A stretch of DNA of 64,000 nucleotides, taken from NCBI GenBank assembly GCA_038380795.1, contig CM076261.1, positions 13,374,726 through 13,438,725 on the forward strand, given 5' to 3'. Under the pieces are notes generated by a model. That model was not told where the DNA came from. It did no database searches and was given only the letters and a program-made list of their open reading frames with translations. Positions 52,101-63,450 of this stretch are shown here, one piece after another (position 1 is the stretch's first letter; every line of letters starts with the position of its first letter). This DNA comes from Pyrocephalus nanus. Its lineage: Eukaryota; Chordata; Aves; Passeriformes; Tyrannidae. The position numbers and the translations under genes were made by a program.

Positions 52101-52863
52101 TTTGTGTAGTGAATCCTGAAAGAAAAAAATCAAAGATTATTTATGGTGTAACTTTTTTCTAAATACTTTTTTTTCTAGAGATTTTAATGAGATGCTGCTT
52201 GCCCTTCAGAAGGTTCTGCTCTTGTGGTATGAATAAGAAAACTTGTTTAGCTTCAGTGCTAAATTGTTGTTTAGCACTGCAAGTACAAGTGTTATCATAT
52301 TGCCACTGATCTCCTTGTGTGCTTAAGATAATGTTATTGTAAAGGTTTAACAAGGGAAAATCATGTTATATATGTCTTCTTTCCTGCGCTTTCCCCTACG
52401 TATACCCTAACTGACACTGTGGATACCAAGTTGGGTGACACTTTGATTTAATGATGTACGGCTCTTCTTTCATTCTTATGAAGGTAAATTTTATTATGAA
52501 GTACCAAGAGCAAGAAATGGTGAGGCAATGAGGAGTGTATAAAATATATAAGAAGAGTATAGGAATTTCTTAGAATACTACAAACTTGCATAATGGATAT
52601 TAAAGATTGTAACTATTTCATCCATTTGCCATCCAGAAAATGCTCACAGGGGACTTTCAGTTTCAAATATTTCTTTAGAAGATGTGTGCTAAAAGCTGAT
52701 TTTCTGACTATTTTGAGTTCTCACTAGCACAAAGCTTTGAAAACAATCCAAGAACCTCTCTAAGAACCTGTTTAATACCGCTGTGAAAGCCCTGGAATTC
52801 TTCCTGATTTTTCAGCATGCTTTAAGAATGGTACACACATGCAAATAGAAACACTGTTTTAAG
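49113..52863. other. AT-rich non-coding DNA with a candidate regulatory block
   Basis: No gene recognised. A 10-bp inverted repeat lies at 49194-49241. The stretch from about 49900 and especially 50330-50830 is rich in TAATTA/ATTA cores without simple-repeat structure. An A16 run lies at 51560-51575. Short frames encode nothing recognisable. Confidence 0.55.
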
Positions 52864-53083
<220 letters not shown>

Positions 53084-56000
53084 ATTACTTTAATTAAAAA
53101 GTAGAATGCCTACATGTTTTATGTCTTTCACATATTTTATGTAAAATCAACTTTAAAAATGCATTTTTTTCCTAAATGGAACTGCACGTGCTCCAAAGAA
53201 GATGATGATGAGGAAGAGGGGATCCCAAAACTCTCCCAGACTCAATTCCTGAAAGGTATGTCAGGGGGCAGAATCAAGACTGTGGCCAGACAGGGATTGG
53301 GTGGAAATCATTATAAAAATTGTAAACACCTGTGTTCAGGATTGCCTGGGGGTGTTATTCCTGAAAGCTTGGAAACTCATTAAAACCGTTTGTATTCTTA
53401 TCTTACCTCCAACCTAATTTGGCTTGCAGTTTTTTTTTCCTGTGCAGCCTTTTAGGTAACATTAGGTTCAGTCTTCCTCTGACCTTAAAATCATTACTTT
53501 TTTCATCCATGCTTGAAATCCTCCTCAAAGATTTCAACTAAAAATTGAAATATCAGCTGAAATAATTTCAATTCATGAAGTTCCTCTCCAAAAATCATGC
53601 TCAGTTTATAATATCATTATTTTTTACTTTCAGGAGGGTTCATCACTCAACACATACTATCATCAAACAGCATTTATTTAATTTTATGTTGTTCCTTCAT
53701 ATTCCATGGATTTTAACTGTTGTCTATGGTTCTGATTTAAATGCCCAAATCCAGGGTTGACCAATAACATTAACATTAACAGTTTTTGTGCAAGAACATA
53801 CTTAAATTATCATTCTTACAGTAATGAAACTTAAAGCTGTCTTTGACAAAAAAACATTAGGAAACAAAGAAGAAATATTTAAGGAAGGAATGTAAGCCAG
53901 ATATTTTAAAAATATCTAAAATACTTTTGTTGAAGCCATGCCCCTCCTTGATTTAGCAGTATTAATACTCAGAGAGTAACAAATTATCCAATAATACTCA
54001 AGATAATTGTAAGAAACTTAAACCAGTCAAGATAAGACTTCCATAGCTAATGAAGAATATTGTTTTTAGTGCTGTAGAAAACCCAGATAACCTAGTTAAC
54101 AGTAACAAAATTTATTTTTGGTCAAAAGATGTGGAAAAATTGTTTCTGCAAGTGATTCTCTCTATGTACAGAGTCTAATCCAAATATGTTAATGAATCAA
54201 TTAGGAAAACAGTAGCAAGTAGCAGCAATAGGTAGTATGCAAAGCTACCAAAGCTAAAACTTGAAATCTCTGTATCCAAGGTTAACATCTCAAAATAATC
54301 TTTGCAAGTAAAATTACTTTATTCATAAGGAATGGCAAAATTGCTAATTGACAATGAGTCATCAAGCCACATCAGAAGGAGAAATTATTTATGTTACTAT
54401 ATAAATGCTCAGTGCTGGTATTTCACTGGGAAGCAAAAAAAGAAGCAATCACCCTCTGCTTGACAGGTGGCTTATGAAGACTGACTAATCATAGCAAAGA
54501 GGCTTCAGGGAGCTATTAGGGAAGTGTATGAAGGTCTAAAGTTATTTCCATTTCCTAACATACAGTAAAGTTGAAAGAATGTTGTAAAAGATGTTTTCCA
54601 ATTTATGGATTTAGTGATAAATGTGAAAGATACGCCTCACCTGTTTGCATCACTTCTGGGGAATCACAAAATATCTCAATTTCTCAAAACAAATGGCCAC
54701 TGACTTTAAATTTAATAATAAAGAAAATTATGGAATATAACCACAGAAGAAACACCAAAAGAATATGACAGTTATTTTAAGAGGTAGGCATCACAGCATT
54801 TCTGTGGAGGGTCGAAACAAAATTGTCTTAGTGACTGAAGGAGGCTACTAAAACTTTCCACTGCTGCCCTCTCAACAGATGTGAGATATGAAACTCCCAC
54901 ACACTGTGTATTGAAAACAATCAGATCAGAAGTCTGTGTGGAAGAAGCATATTTTCTTCCCTAAGACTGTGATAAAATCGGCACTGATGATTTTGTGTTG
55001 GAAGAAGCTGCACATCGAAAAAGTTCTAATCTGGTGCCTGTCACTCTGCAGTTGGATCTATATGAGCAGAACCATGGACAGGGGAGTCAAAAGTAGGTCA
55101 TCATGCTCCAGGTGACAAACATAATTGCTGATACTGGTGCTGGCACATGAGGACTGTTGGTTGTAGGGCTCTTTCAGCACTTGTGAGCTGTGGGGCTGTG
55201 GAGTCAGGGAGTATCAGTGCCACTGCGACATATATGTGCTGTCTGCCAGCACTGCTTTTAGAGGTGGAGGGTATGGGAGCACTAGGAGATTATTAGAGAT
55301 GGTGCCTCCAGTGCAATCACTGCAGTGACAAATGGTTATTCTTCTAGAATTCTTCTTGTGACTGAATACATAAGAGGACAAAGAAATCTAAGCATCCAGA
55401 TAAATCAGAGGACTCTGTATCATGCTCAGAAAACAATCTCTATGATGTACATTGTTTCTGAAGGATAGTCTGGGAGAGTAGAAAGAAGATCTGAAAATGT
55501 CAGTCCCTTAAACTGAATTTAGAGTCCATTAAAGAAGGCAGCAGCCATTGCTACACATCCCTTAGAGATTCTGATCAAGGTTTTGAAAAACACTTCAATG
55601 ATTTAAGTGTTTTTCTCAGTACATAATTTCTAAAAAGCTGTGATTTTGAATCTTCATATTACAGCATTCCTGGAGCTCTGATGCTTTGTCCTGGAACTTT
55701 GATGATTCTGATCCAAACATGAAGCTTCATTAATCTATAGGAAATAGTGAATGCTTATCGGATACTTAATTTGATTATTCACATTCTCAGAGCACAAAAA
55801 AACCCCAAAAACTACTGTACTAGTACTTTTCTTTAGGTGTATGTTTTATGTGGTTGCTATACTGATAAGCATTAGAGTCTAGTGTAGCTCTTAAACATTA
55901 AACAATAGCTTTTCTTTGCCTTTAGCTGGAATCAAAGCATGTTTTTGATATAGACAAGAAATGTTTCAAATGCATTCTTATTTAATGTTTAATGTAATAT

Positions 56001-56997
56001 CTTGGCATTATTTCAATATGGATAGATACATAAAAAATGAGCTACTCATGCCAACAACTAGTTAGTACCAGGTATTCAAACAGAGAAATCTGCTATAAAG
56101 CTGAAAGAGAAAAGAATTACTTTGTTTGATATGTGCAGAGAATGAAGTTATGCTCTATTATTTGATGAATAATGCAATAGGTAGAGAGGAATAGGATCTT
56201 TAAGCTGTTAGAATGTATTTCTGGAAAAAAAAAATCCTTTCAGTTTGACAAAGCTTTCTCCATTTATCATTCTTGAATATTGCTCTTTTTTTCCCCTTTT
56301 TATTTATTTATTTATTTTTTTAAAAAACAGTGATGATGATGATGATGGAAAGCTCTCTACTTTTTACCTGGAAGAGAAACTTGGTAAGCCAGTCATCTTC
56401 TGCTAGTACTCTCAAGTACAACTTTTTATCCTGTCTGTTGGTGGAATTAAAAAAAAAAAAAAAAAAGATAAATGTGCATGAATTCATATAGGTTTGTATT
56501 TTAAAAAAAAAGCACCTTTTAAAGTTCTTTTTTTGCCATAACACTGATATTTGCTCAGATTATTATACTAAAAAGAAAAGGCCATGGTAAGTCCTTTTGA
56601 TTTAGACAAATATTATGTTTTCAGGATCCTGATTACATCTGTGTCCACATGAATTCATAGTCATTCAAAATATCTTCATATCTAAAAAGGCTCATTTAAA
56701 TAACCCTAAAGTCTACACGACTGGACACTTAATACTTACATTTCAATTTATTTCAAGGGACTGGAAATCAAAACCGGTGCTGCCAAACACTGGCCTGCCA
56801 GCGCTGTCAAGCTTCCAGGAGGTATTTCAAGCAAGAATTTTGGGACAATTGATATGGTGGAAACTGGTTGTTATTATGATGTAGATGCTTGTGAAAATGG
56901 AGGCACAGGAGGCCTCAACTGCTTGTGTGCATTTTTGGAAAAGCTGCATAATGTTCTGAACCTAGAAAGGTCATAGTTTTTAGGTGGTCATGTGAAA
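53084..56997. other. Non-coding DNA, possible decayed insert at left
   Basis: No gene recognised. The segment 53180-53410 is less AT-rich, contains an 89-codon frame (53114-53383) with an acidic DDDEEE run, and ends with AACTCATTAAAACCGTTTG, which could be the poly(A)-signal end of an old LTR; this is unproven. Further right, about 54770-55330 is again less AT-rich without a domain. Simple repeats are (TTTA)n at about 56299-56317, (TGA)n at 56331-56347 and A18 at 56449-56466. Confidence 0.5.
56331..56347. repeat. (TGA)n trinucleotide run beside a TTTA run
   Basis: Seventeen bases of TGA units, preceded by TTTA units at about 56299-56317. Two different short microsatellites lie within 50 bp of each other. 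Confidence 0.9.
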
Positions 56998-57106
56998 GCA
57001 AATAAAGGAGAGTGTGAAGGCCCTTCAGAGGGATCTGGACAGGCTGGATTGGTGGGCCAAGTTTAATGGTATGAGGTTCAGCAAGGCTGGGTTCTGCAGT
57101 TGGGTC

Positions 57107-57424
57107 TTTAGTACCTCAAGATAGTGTTAAGAGAATAAGCCATGGACTTGATCCCGAGGGGTTTCTTTGTTAATTTAGGGGAAAAAATAAGAGAGCTTGG
57201 CAAAGGTAAAAAAAGGACACTACACAGCCTAGACAAAATGTTCCACTACAATGCCAACTCAGCACATATTAATCTACAACGCTTAAGTCAAGATCCAGAG
57301 GGGGTCTCTGACCCATCAGCTGCTCTGGGGTTCCAAGCCAGGGTCAGGGGAAATGTTCTCACTTTCCCTGCCAGTCTGAGCTGGGTTAGGGGCTGCAGGA
57401 GGTGTGGTGTGTTATAATTTTCCC
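57107..57424. other. Non-CR1 segment inside the CR1 copy
   Basis: Unidentified sequence that separates the two CR1 pieces. It contains a 91-codon plus-strand frame (57142-57417) that almost fills it and matches no family I know. Its right half is less AT-rich. It might be part of another retroelement, filler DNA from break repair, or a CR1 variant too diverged to recognise. Confidence 0.5.
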
Positions 57425-57433
57425 GCTCTAACA

Positions 57434-57738
57434 GAGCGCTTAAGGGAACTGGAGTTGTTTAGCCTAGAGAAAAGGCAGCTCATGTGTAACCTTCTCATCT
57501 CTAAAACTACCTGAAAGGAGATTGTAGCAAGGTGGGAGTCAGCCTCTTCTCCCAGATTTCTAACAATGGGACAAGAAGAAATGGCCTCAATTTGCACCAG
57601 GGGAGGTGGATATTAGGAAAAAATTCATTACTGAAGGGGTGGTCAGGCACTGGGCTGGAGAAGTGGTGGAATCACCATCCTTGGAAGTATTCAGAAAGCA
57701 TGTGGATGTGGCCCTTGGGGATATGGTTTAATGGTTGA
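57434..57738 (+). pseudogene. CR1 ORF2 C-terminal remnant
   Basis: The frame beginning at 57434 reads ERLRELELFSLEKRQL, the conserved segment near the end of CR1 ORF2. After frame breaks, the stretch at 57532-57738 continues with VSLFSQISNNGTRRNGL and a LHQGRW motif, matching the CR1 tail in which this segment precedes the final HWNRLP-like motif. Here that motif is frameshifted. The fragment lacks the catalytic domains. Confidence 0.85.
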
Positions 57739-57793
57739 TTCATGGTTGGACCCTATGACCTTAGAGGTCTGTTCCAACTTAAATGATTCTATG

Positions 57794-59208
57794 ACTCCAG
57801 GAAACTGCTGAAAAGGACATGAGAAAAAGGTGCCTGTTGGAAGCACTGTTAAGTCCAGTGAGTTCTCTAATGAAAACTGGGATGTCAGTTGCAGGGTCTG
57901 GTTATATCCTACTAAACTTCTGTTGTCATCTTAGTGTGCAATCACTAGTTATATTTTCCCATTGCATCCTTAGTTAATTGCCATATCTGCTGTCCCATAG
58001 CTATCAGTAAAAAAAGAGAAGTAACTTGGAAAAAAGCTAACAAATTCTTTTTGAAGAACACCCATGGAATCACGGACAATTCATAAATACTTTTAAAAAA
58101 CAACTTAAAAAGCTTGACAATCCTGTCTAGTAGCTTGGGGAACCTTAATAGTGAAACCTTACAATGTTTCTTCGACAGTAAACTCCAAGAGAATCCACAG
58201 AACTGACCTGACACCCAACTTTTCTGTGATAATTTTTGTACTTTGAAAAAATTAAAAGTTTCGGTTTTTTAGATTTTTTCCCATTTTATTGGTCTTGTGC
58301 ATGGATTACTATTTCAGAGCAACAGATATATCTTTGTGTAGGGACATCATCTTTCACAAAGTGGTCTTCAGTTGTAGTACCAACCACAAAGGCTCTGTCC
58401 CTGCTTTGTCCAGTTCCGGTGATATTTGCATATTTTTACTGTGGATGTGTTTTTAAAATAAATTCCCAAAGAAACAGTTAAATACATTATGCTTTCCATA
58501 GAAAGGCATTTAGTTGTTGGTGTAATGACAGATAATATCTAGAAGGTAATGGAGTTCTCCTCTCATGACTAAAGAATTGTTTTTCATCTCATTATTTTCT
58601 ACTGCTTTCTCTCTCTTGGCAGATACTTTTAATGAAAAGCCTGCAATAGCTTCCCTTCTATTATGATAACCATTTATTGTTAAAATTCACTCTGTAATTC
58701 TGTGGGAATTAGAAAAAAGAGGAATAACATCAGTCAATAATATGCAAGTGCCTGAACAATCTTCTGTATTTCAAGAATTAAAGAATAATTTATATATAAA
58801 ATATATCTGCATAAATACATGCTTTAGTGCCTATTATGTTAAAAATATAAGTCTTCAAAGACATAATTAGCTGACAGGCATGAGGCATTTTAGAATACTC
58901 TTTCAGAATAGATGTGGCACTAAATCTTACTAAACTAATATTAATGTAAATCAGAAATAACACCTGTAGTATCTGGGAAATTATGCCAAAAAGATAGGAG
59001 TGTAATTGAAATCAGAATCTGACAAATTCATGAAGTGCAGCTAGCCCAAAAGTATTAGCAAATGCTATAGAAGCCAGAATTAAGCTCATAAATCCAAAAT
59101 AATTCAGGCATGAGTCCAAATTCTATTCCTAAATCATCTCACTGTTCCTTGCTATGGGTTTTGTTGTGTATACTATTGAAAGACTCAGGTAATACAGCTG
59201 AAGACATC
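57794..59208. other. AT-rich spacer between two CR1 copies
   Basis: No gene recognised. Short frames of up to 89 codons on both strands (for example 57945-58214 minus) have no domain. Confidence 0.65.
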
Positions 59209-60206
59209 AGACTGGTGACCTGTCACTAGTGGGATTCTGCAGGGCTCCATGTTGAGCTCTGTACTCTTCAGCATCTTCATAAATGACTTGGACACAGGAC
59301 TGGAAGGGATACTAAGCAACTCTGAGGACGACACAAAACTGGGAGGAGCTGTTGACTCCCTCAAAGGGAAGGAGGCCCTGCAGAGAGACCTTGACAAGTC
59401 AGAAAACTTGGCAATCACCAACCATATCAAATTTAACAAGGGAAAGTGCCAGATTCTGCACCTGGGATGGGGCAACCCTGGATGTTCATACAGACTGGAG
59501 AATGAGATGCTAGAAAGCAGTGCCATGGAAAGGGACCTGGGGGTCCTGGTCAATGGCAAATTGAACTGAGTCAGCAGTGCCCTGGCAGCCAAGAGGTTCA
59601 GCCGTGTCTAGGAGGGGATCAGGGAAAACATCACCAACTGGTCAGGGGATGGGATTGTCCTGCTCTGCTCTGCACTGGTATAGCCTCACCAGGAATATTG
59701 TGTGCAGTTTTGGGCACCACAATATAAGAATGATATTAAGCTATTCGAGAGCATTCAAAGGAGGGCAATGAAGATGGTCAAGGGCCTCGAGGGGAAGCTG
59801 TTTGAAGAGCGGCTGAGATCACTTGGTCTGTTCAGCCTGGAGAAGAGGGAGACCTAATTGCAGTCTACAACTTCCTTGCAAAGGGAAGAGGTGGGGTAGA
59901 CACTGATCTATTCTCTGTGGTGACCTGTGACAAGACCCAAGGGAATGGTCTGAAATTGTATCAGGGGAGGTTTAGGTTACATATTAGAAAAATGCACTTC
60001 ACCTAGAGGATGGTTGGGCACTGGAACAGGTTCCCCAGGGAAGTCACGGAACCAAGCCTGCCAGAGGTCAAGAAGTGTTTGAAAAATCCTCTTGGGCTCA
60101 TGGTGTAACTCTTGGGGATGGTCCTGTGCAGGGCCAGGAGTTGGACTCGATGATCCTTCTGGGCTCCTTCCCATTTGGCATATTCTGTCATTCTCTGATT
60201 CTGTGA
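59209..60206 (+). mobile_element. CR1 LINE, 5'-truncated, plus strand
   Basis: About 1 kb of CR1 3' end. It starts at the SGIxQGS coding region and runs through the RT C-terminal half and the HLGWGNPG block (59459 onward). It continues through the LFSLEKR segment (about 59830) to a 3' terminus made of three diverged octamers (ATTCTGTC, ATTCTCTG, ATTCTGTG) followed by A. The order, content and octamer tail are diagnostic of CR1. Frameshifts split the coding region, and the copy lacks the endonuclease and the N-terminal part of the RT. The 135-codon minus frame over it is antisense noise. Confidence 0.96.
59249..59569 (+). pseudogene. CR1 reverse-transcriptase C-terminal fragment
   Basis: A 106-residue frame that follows CR1 ORF2 closely. 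It contains LFSIFINDLDTGLEG (residues 6-20), the catalytic loop position, DTKLGGAVDSLKG, LQRDLDK, HIKFNKGKC and ILHLGWGNPG. It ends in a stop shortly after ERDLGVLVNGKLN. The catalytic loop reads SEDD (59321-59332) instead of FADD/YADD, so this copy could not polymerise. Upstream, the QGS motif is present but in a damaged context. It is longer and more readable than the fragment at 17409-17597. Confidence 0.93.
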
Positions 60207-62679
60207 AGACACAAACTAAGGAGGAATCTCAACTGTGATTTTTCTTTCTTTCTAAATGTAAGGAGTTATTTAATATTTTGATTGTTACAAATGAGAGAAA
60301 AAAAACCTCTTTAAAGTGAAAACAGTTGAACATTCAGCACAAGGGTGAAATCAGCTTCATAGTTGCATATCTAAATTTTACATTTGAATGCTATCTCTAT
60401 TAATTCTCATCCCTCAGTAGCACTGTGCAACAGATAACAAAATTCAGGCAATATTCTGCAGAGAGTACATGTATACTTCATCAGTCTTTCCATATGTGTC
60501 GTGTGTTTTGTCTGGTGAGCTCAGCGGACAAAATACACATTTATTCTAGTATGTGAAGTTATTATTTAATTTTGTCTCACAGAATTAAAAATAGAATTTA
60601 AAATTTTAGAGTTATCTACTTGCTCTCTTTCTGGCTTTTTATTCAAGTGGTTTCTTCAACTAAATAAGTGAATAACGTCATTCAGAGTAAAAATGTTTGC
60701 AAACTGACTTAGTTTTATATATACAGGAAATAAGTGTATAATTGATTTTAGAGCCAAGCTGTTTCCAAGTCAAAATTACAGTTTGCTATCATGTGTTTGA
60801 CTATGTTCTTAATGGTTCTTGTATATGTGTGAAGCTATTTCACCCTGCAGTTATTAACTTTTATTAGGATAATTATTCTAACAGAAAAACAGATGTTACT
60901 GTACTGGAGGCACCAGCTCTAAGAATTTACTTTAAATAAAAGAATTATAACTAAAATAATGGTAGATTGAATTTGGGAATAAAAAGAAAGCTGTTTTTCA
61001 TTAGGCTGATTTCCCCTGCTATGCTTTTTGAGCTGACTCACGACTATGTTTTCATTATCGTGTTAAAAATATTGGAAGGGTTTGCAACTGCAAAGAGCAA
61101 TTCAAGATTTTTTTAAAAAGGAAATAGAGGAAAAAGAATCTTTCCAATACAGTAGAGGAATAGATGAGAGCTCATGGAGACCAACCACCAATTTTGATTG
61201 CTTTCATCTTTTGTGTTAACTCTAGCAGCAAAGTTCCTTAAGTGCTCAATGAGAACAGACCTACTTGAATAAACCAACTTATTTGCCATTTTCTAACATA
61301 TTCCAGAAAAGCTGTTAATCAAAAGAAAATCTTGACAAGGTTTTCTTTTGTATTTTGAAACAAATGAATAAACAAACAAATATTTAGGTAGTTTAATATC
61401 TTCTTAAATCACTCTCCATGTCTTGTTCAAAGATGTCACCTGATGAAATCATAACACTCCCCTCTTCCCGCAGGATTATTAGTATTCATTAAATATAGCA
61501 CTAACATCTTCTATAGCATCAAAATTTTGTATAACCATAAACTGTCCCAGGTTTTCATTGCAAATGGCCTAATTGACTTTATTTAAATGGATGGGATTTA
61601 CTGCCATTCTGCCAAGACTCTGGAAAGGGGATGTAGAATGTTCTGCACTATGCTAATGAATGCATTGCCAAAAGTCCTAGATTCATCCACTTTCTTTTTA
61701 GTTCTTGCACTGTTAAAAACAGTCTTACATATAAATATTATAAATATCTATATTTTACAATTGGCAATATACCATAGGAAAAACTAATTAATTGTGTTTA
61801 TTGGATGGCAATTGGATGCATTTATTTGTTCTGCTATCCTGGATACATTTTTGTCTTCCTCAGAAATGCTGAAAATTATAATTTTGTTATATAAAAATAA
61901 TGGTTGCACTTCTCCTTGTTGAAAAACGCCTTATAACTTTAATTGTTTGGTCTAGAAAATCCCTTTCAGTCTAAAAAAATGATAGAATATTTCAGGCTAT
62001 GCCAAGTTGTCAGTTTATACCAAGTAATCCTATGAATACAATTAAAAATATAAATAAGAATTTATTATGTTGCTTTCCCATGACAGCAAAAGTGCACTAT
62101 ATAACGTTACTCTCACAGTATGTTTGCAAATTAAGACTCAAAATGTCTCTTAGTAATTTCGTGTTCATTTAACTAAAGATTATTTTTTTTAAAATATCAG
62201 GCTGTGAAATGACATATTACAAGTTTCTAGTCTTTGGTCTGGTAGTATTGTTTTTCTTTTCAGTTTTTATGCAAGAGTGAAAAAAGCAAGTTTTAGTAAA
62301 TCCTCATGTTTAACAATAGAGCTTTACTGATGTAAATGAGTCACTGACTTCCATGTAGCTGCCTTAATTTATAGCAGCTGAAGGTTTCAGGTAAATGCTG
62401 TGCTTCACCACTGCATAAACAAAGCATAGGAAGGAATATTTAGCTAAAATAATTTAGAGAATTGACCTGCTGTTGTTCTTTGAGCACTGAACTGTGTGAT
62501 CTAATCATGACAACTTTTGTCTGTTGTTCAGCTCAGAAGAGATTCCTTCTTCCTCCCCTGGAGCAATAAAGATACTTCATGATCCTTCAGCATTAGACCA
62601 ATGTTACATAGTAAGTTAAAACATGCTTTTTGGAAGTTCTGCCATAATGCTCCAGTCTTCTTTTCTTTAATTGCGATAG
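60207..62679. other. AT-rich non-coding DNA
   Basis: No gene or transposon recognised. Around 62125-62140 there is an octamer-like TTTGCAAATTAAG string, a POU-factor-type core; it could easily be chance. Confidence 0.6.
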
Positions 62680-62983
62680 CCTTCTCGGCAGGACTGCTCT
62701 CAATCTCTTCACTCCCCAGACTGTACTGATACTGGGGATTGTCTGAACTTCTGAGGCATAGAGGTGAGGCTGGCAGGTTGGTGGTTACCAAGGTTCTTCT
62801 TTCACCCTTTTTAAAAATTAGTTCAATGTTCCCCTTTTTCCAGTCACTTGGGACTTCATCTGACTGCCATGACTTTTCAAATATCATGGAGACTGAGTTG
62901 GCAATTACATGAGCATATTCTCTCAGGACTTCAGGATGCATTTCTTCAGGTCCCATAGACTTGCATATGTTTAATTGTCTCAA
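62680..62983 (-). pseudogene. CR1 RT N-terminal piece fused to a later ORF2 segment
   Basis: Part of a 151-codon frame extending left to 62528. Residues 4-60 are CR1 RT N-terminal sequence. A one-base frameshift follows: the next CR1 residues ([12 protein letters not shown]) are readable in a neighbouring frame. After about residue 81 the CR1 segment [18 protein letters not shown] appears, normally located well downstream past the catalytic loop. The last 50 or so codons of the frame (left of 62680) are not CR1. It is the longest frame in the window but is clearly a relic. Confidence 0.88.
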
Positions 62984-63058
62984 GTGAACATGAACATGAT
63001 CTTCTCATACAGTGGGAGGGAATTGGTTCCTTCAGTCCCTGTCTTGGAGTCCATCTAT

Positions 63059-63325
63059 TCAAGAGGTTTGGGAAGAGAGACTGACAGTGAAGAATGAGGT
63101 AATAAATTTGTCAAGAACCTCAGTCTTCTCATCTACCAGTTTGCCAGAGCTGTTTATCAGGAGGGGGTGGGTGGGGTTTACGCCTTCTTTGACCTTCCTT
63201 TTCCAGCTGACAAACCTGTAGAAGCCCTTTCTGTTATTCTTTTTATCCCTTGCTAATTTCAGCTCTAGAAGCACCTTTGTCTTCTTGAACCCATCATGAC
63301 ACAACCAGACAATGTCTCCATACAC
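63059..63325 (-). pseudogene. CR1 ORF2 fragment, region before the RT
   Basis: An 88-residue frame matching the CR1 ORF2 segment between endonuclease and RT. It has LELKLARDKKNNRKGFYRFVSWKRK-type sequence (split here by its length: LELKLARDKKNNRK then GFYRFVSWKRK), then LINSSGKLVDEKTEVLDKF and ITSFFTVSL. It lies directly upstream, in the same orientation, of the RT N-terminal fragment at 62680-62983, confirming that both belong to a single inserted copy. Confidence 0.88.
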
Positions 63326-63450
63326 TTCCTAGGATATCTGTCCCTGCTTAGACTGCCTGTGCATTTGCTTATTTCTCTTTAATTTGACCAGTTTAACTTT
63401 TGTTGTTCATGAACTCATGATAACCGCCTTCTTACCTGAATTTTCTTTCT

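Larger units (their letters stand above)
56998..57793 (+). mobile_element. CR1 LINE, plus strand, interrupted
   Basis: Two CR1 pieces in the same orientation and order. The first, 56998 to about 57106, encodes an LQRDLDRLDWWAKFNGMRF-type stretch, the part of CR1 ORF2 just after the catalytic loop. The second, about 57425-57793, resumes with the ERLRELELFSLEKRQL region (57434 onward). It runs through the C-terminal end of ORF2 and finishes with the CR1 3' end TTAAATGATTCTATGA. Between them lie about 320 bp without CR1 similarity, while the CR1 coding expected there (about 80 residues by family comparison) is missing. The copy has therefore had a replacement or an insertion with deletion. It is 5'-truncated and non-functional. 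Confidence 0.92.
62680..63450 (-). mobile_element. CR1 LINE, internally deleted, minus strand
   Basis: An older, more internal part of CR1 than the other copies. Reading the minus strand from right to left, it starts near 63450 and encodes the linker before the RT (LARDKKNNRKGFYRFV, residues 24-39 of the frame at 63059-63325). It then encodes the RT N-terminal part ([17 protein letters not shown], then [19 protein letters not shown] and IFKKG). Near 62740 it jumps to the much later [15 protein letters not shown] segment and ends at about 62680. The fingers-to-palm region, including the catalytic loop, is therefore deleted. No CR1 3' octamer end is seen at the left. Confidence 0.9.

Noticed and set aside
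59185..59592. 135-codon minus-strand frame
   Set aside because: It lies antisense over the CR1 reverse-transcriptase fragment and has no domain of its own.
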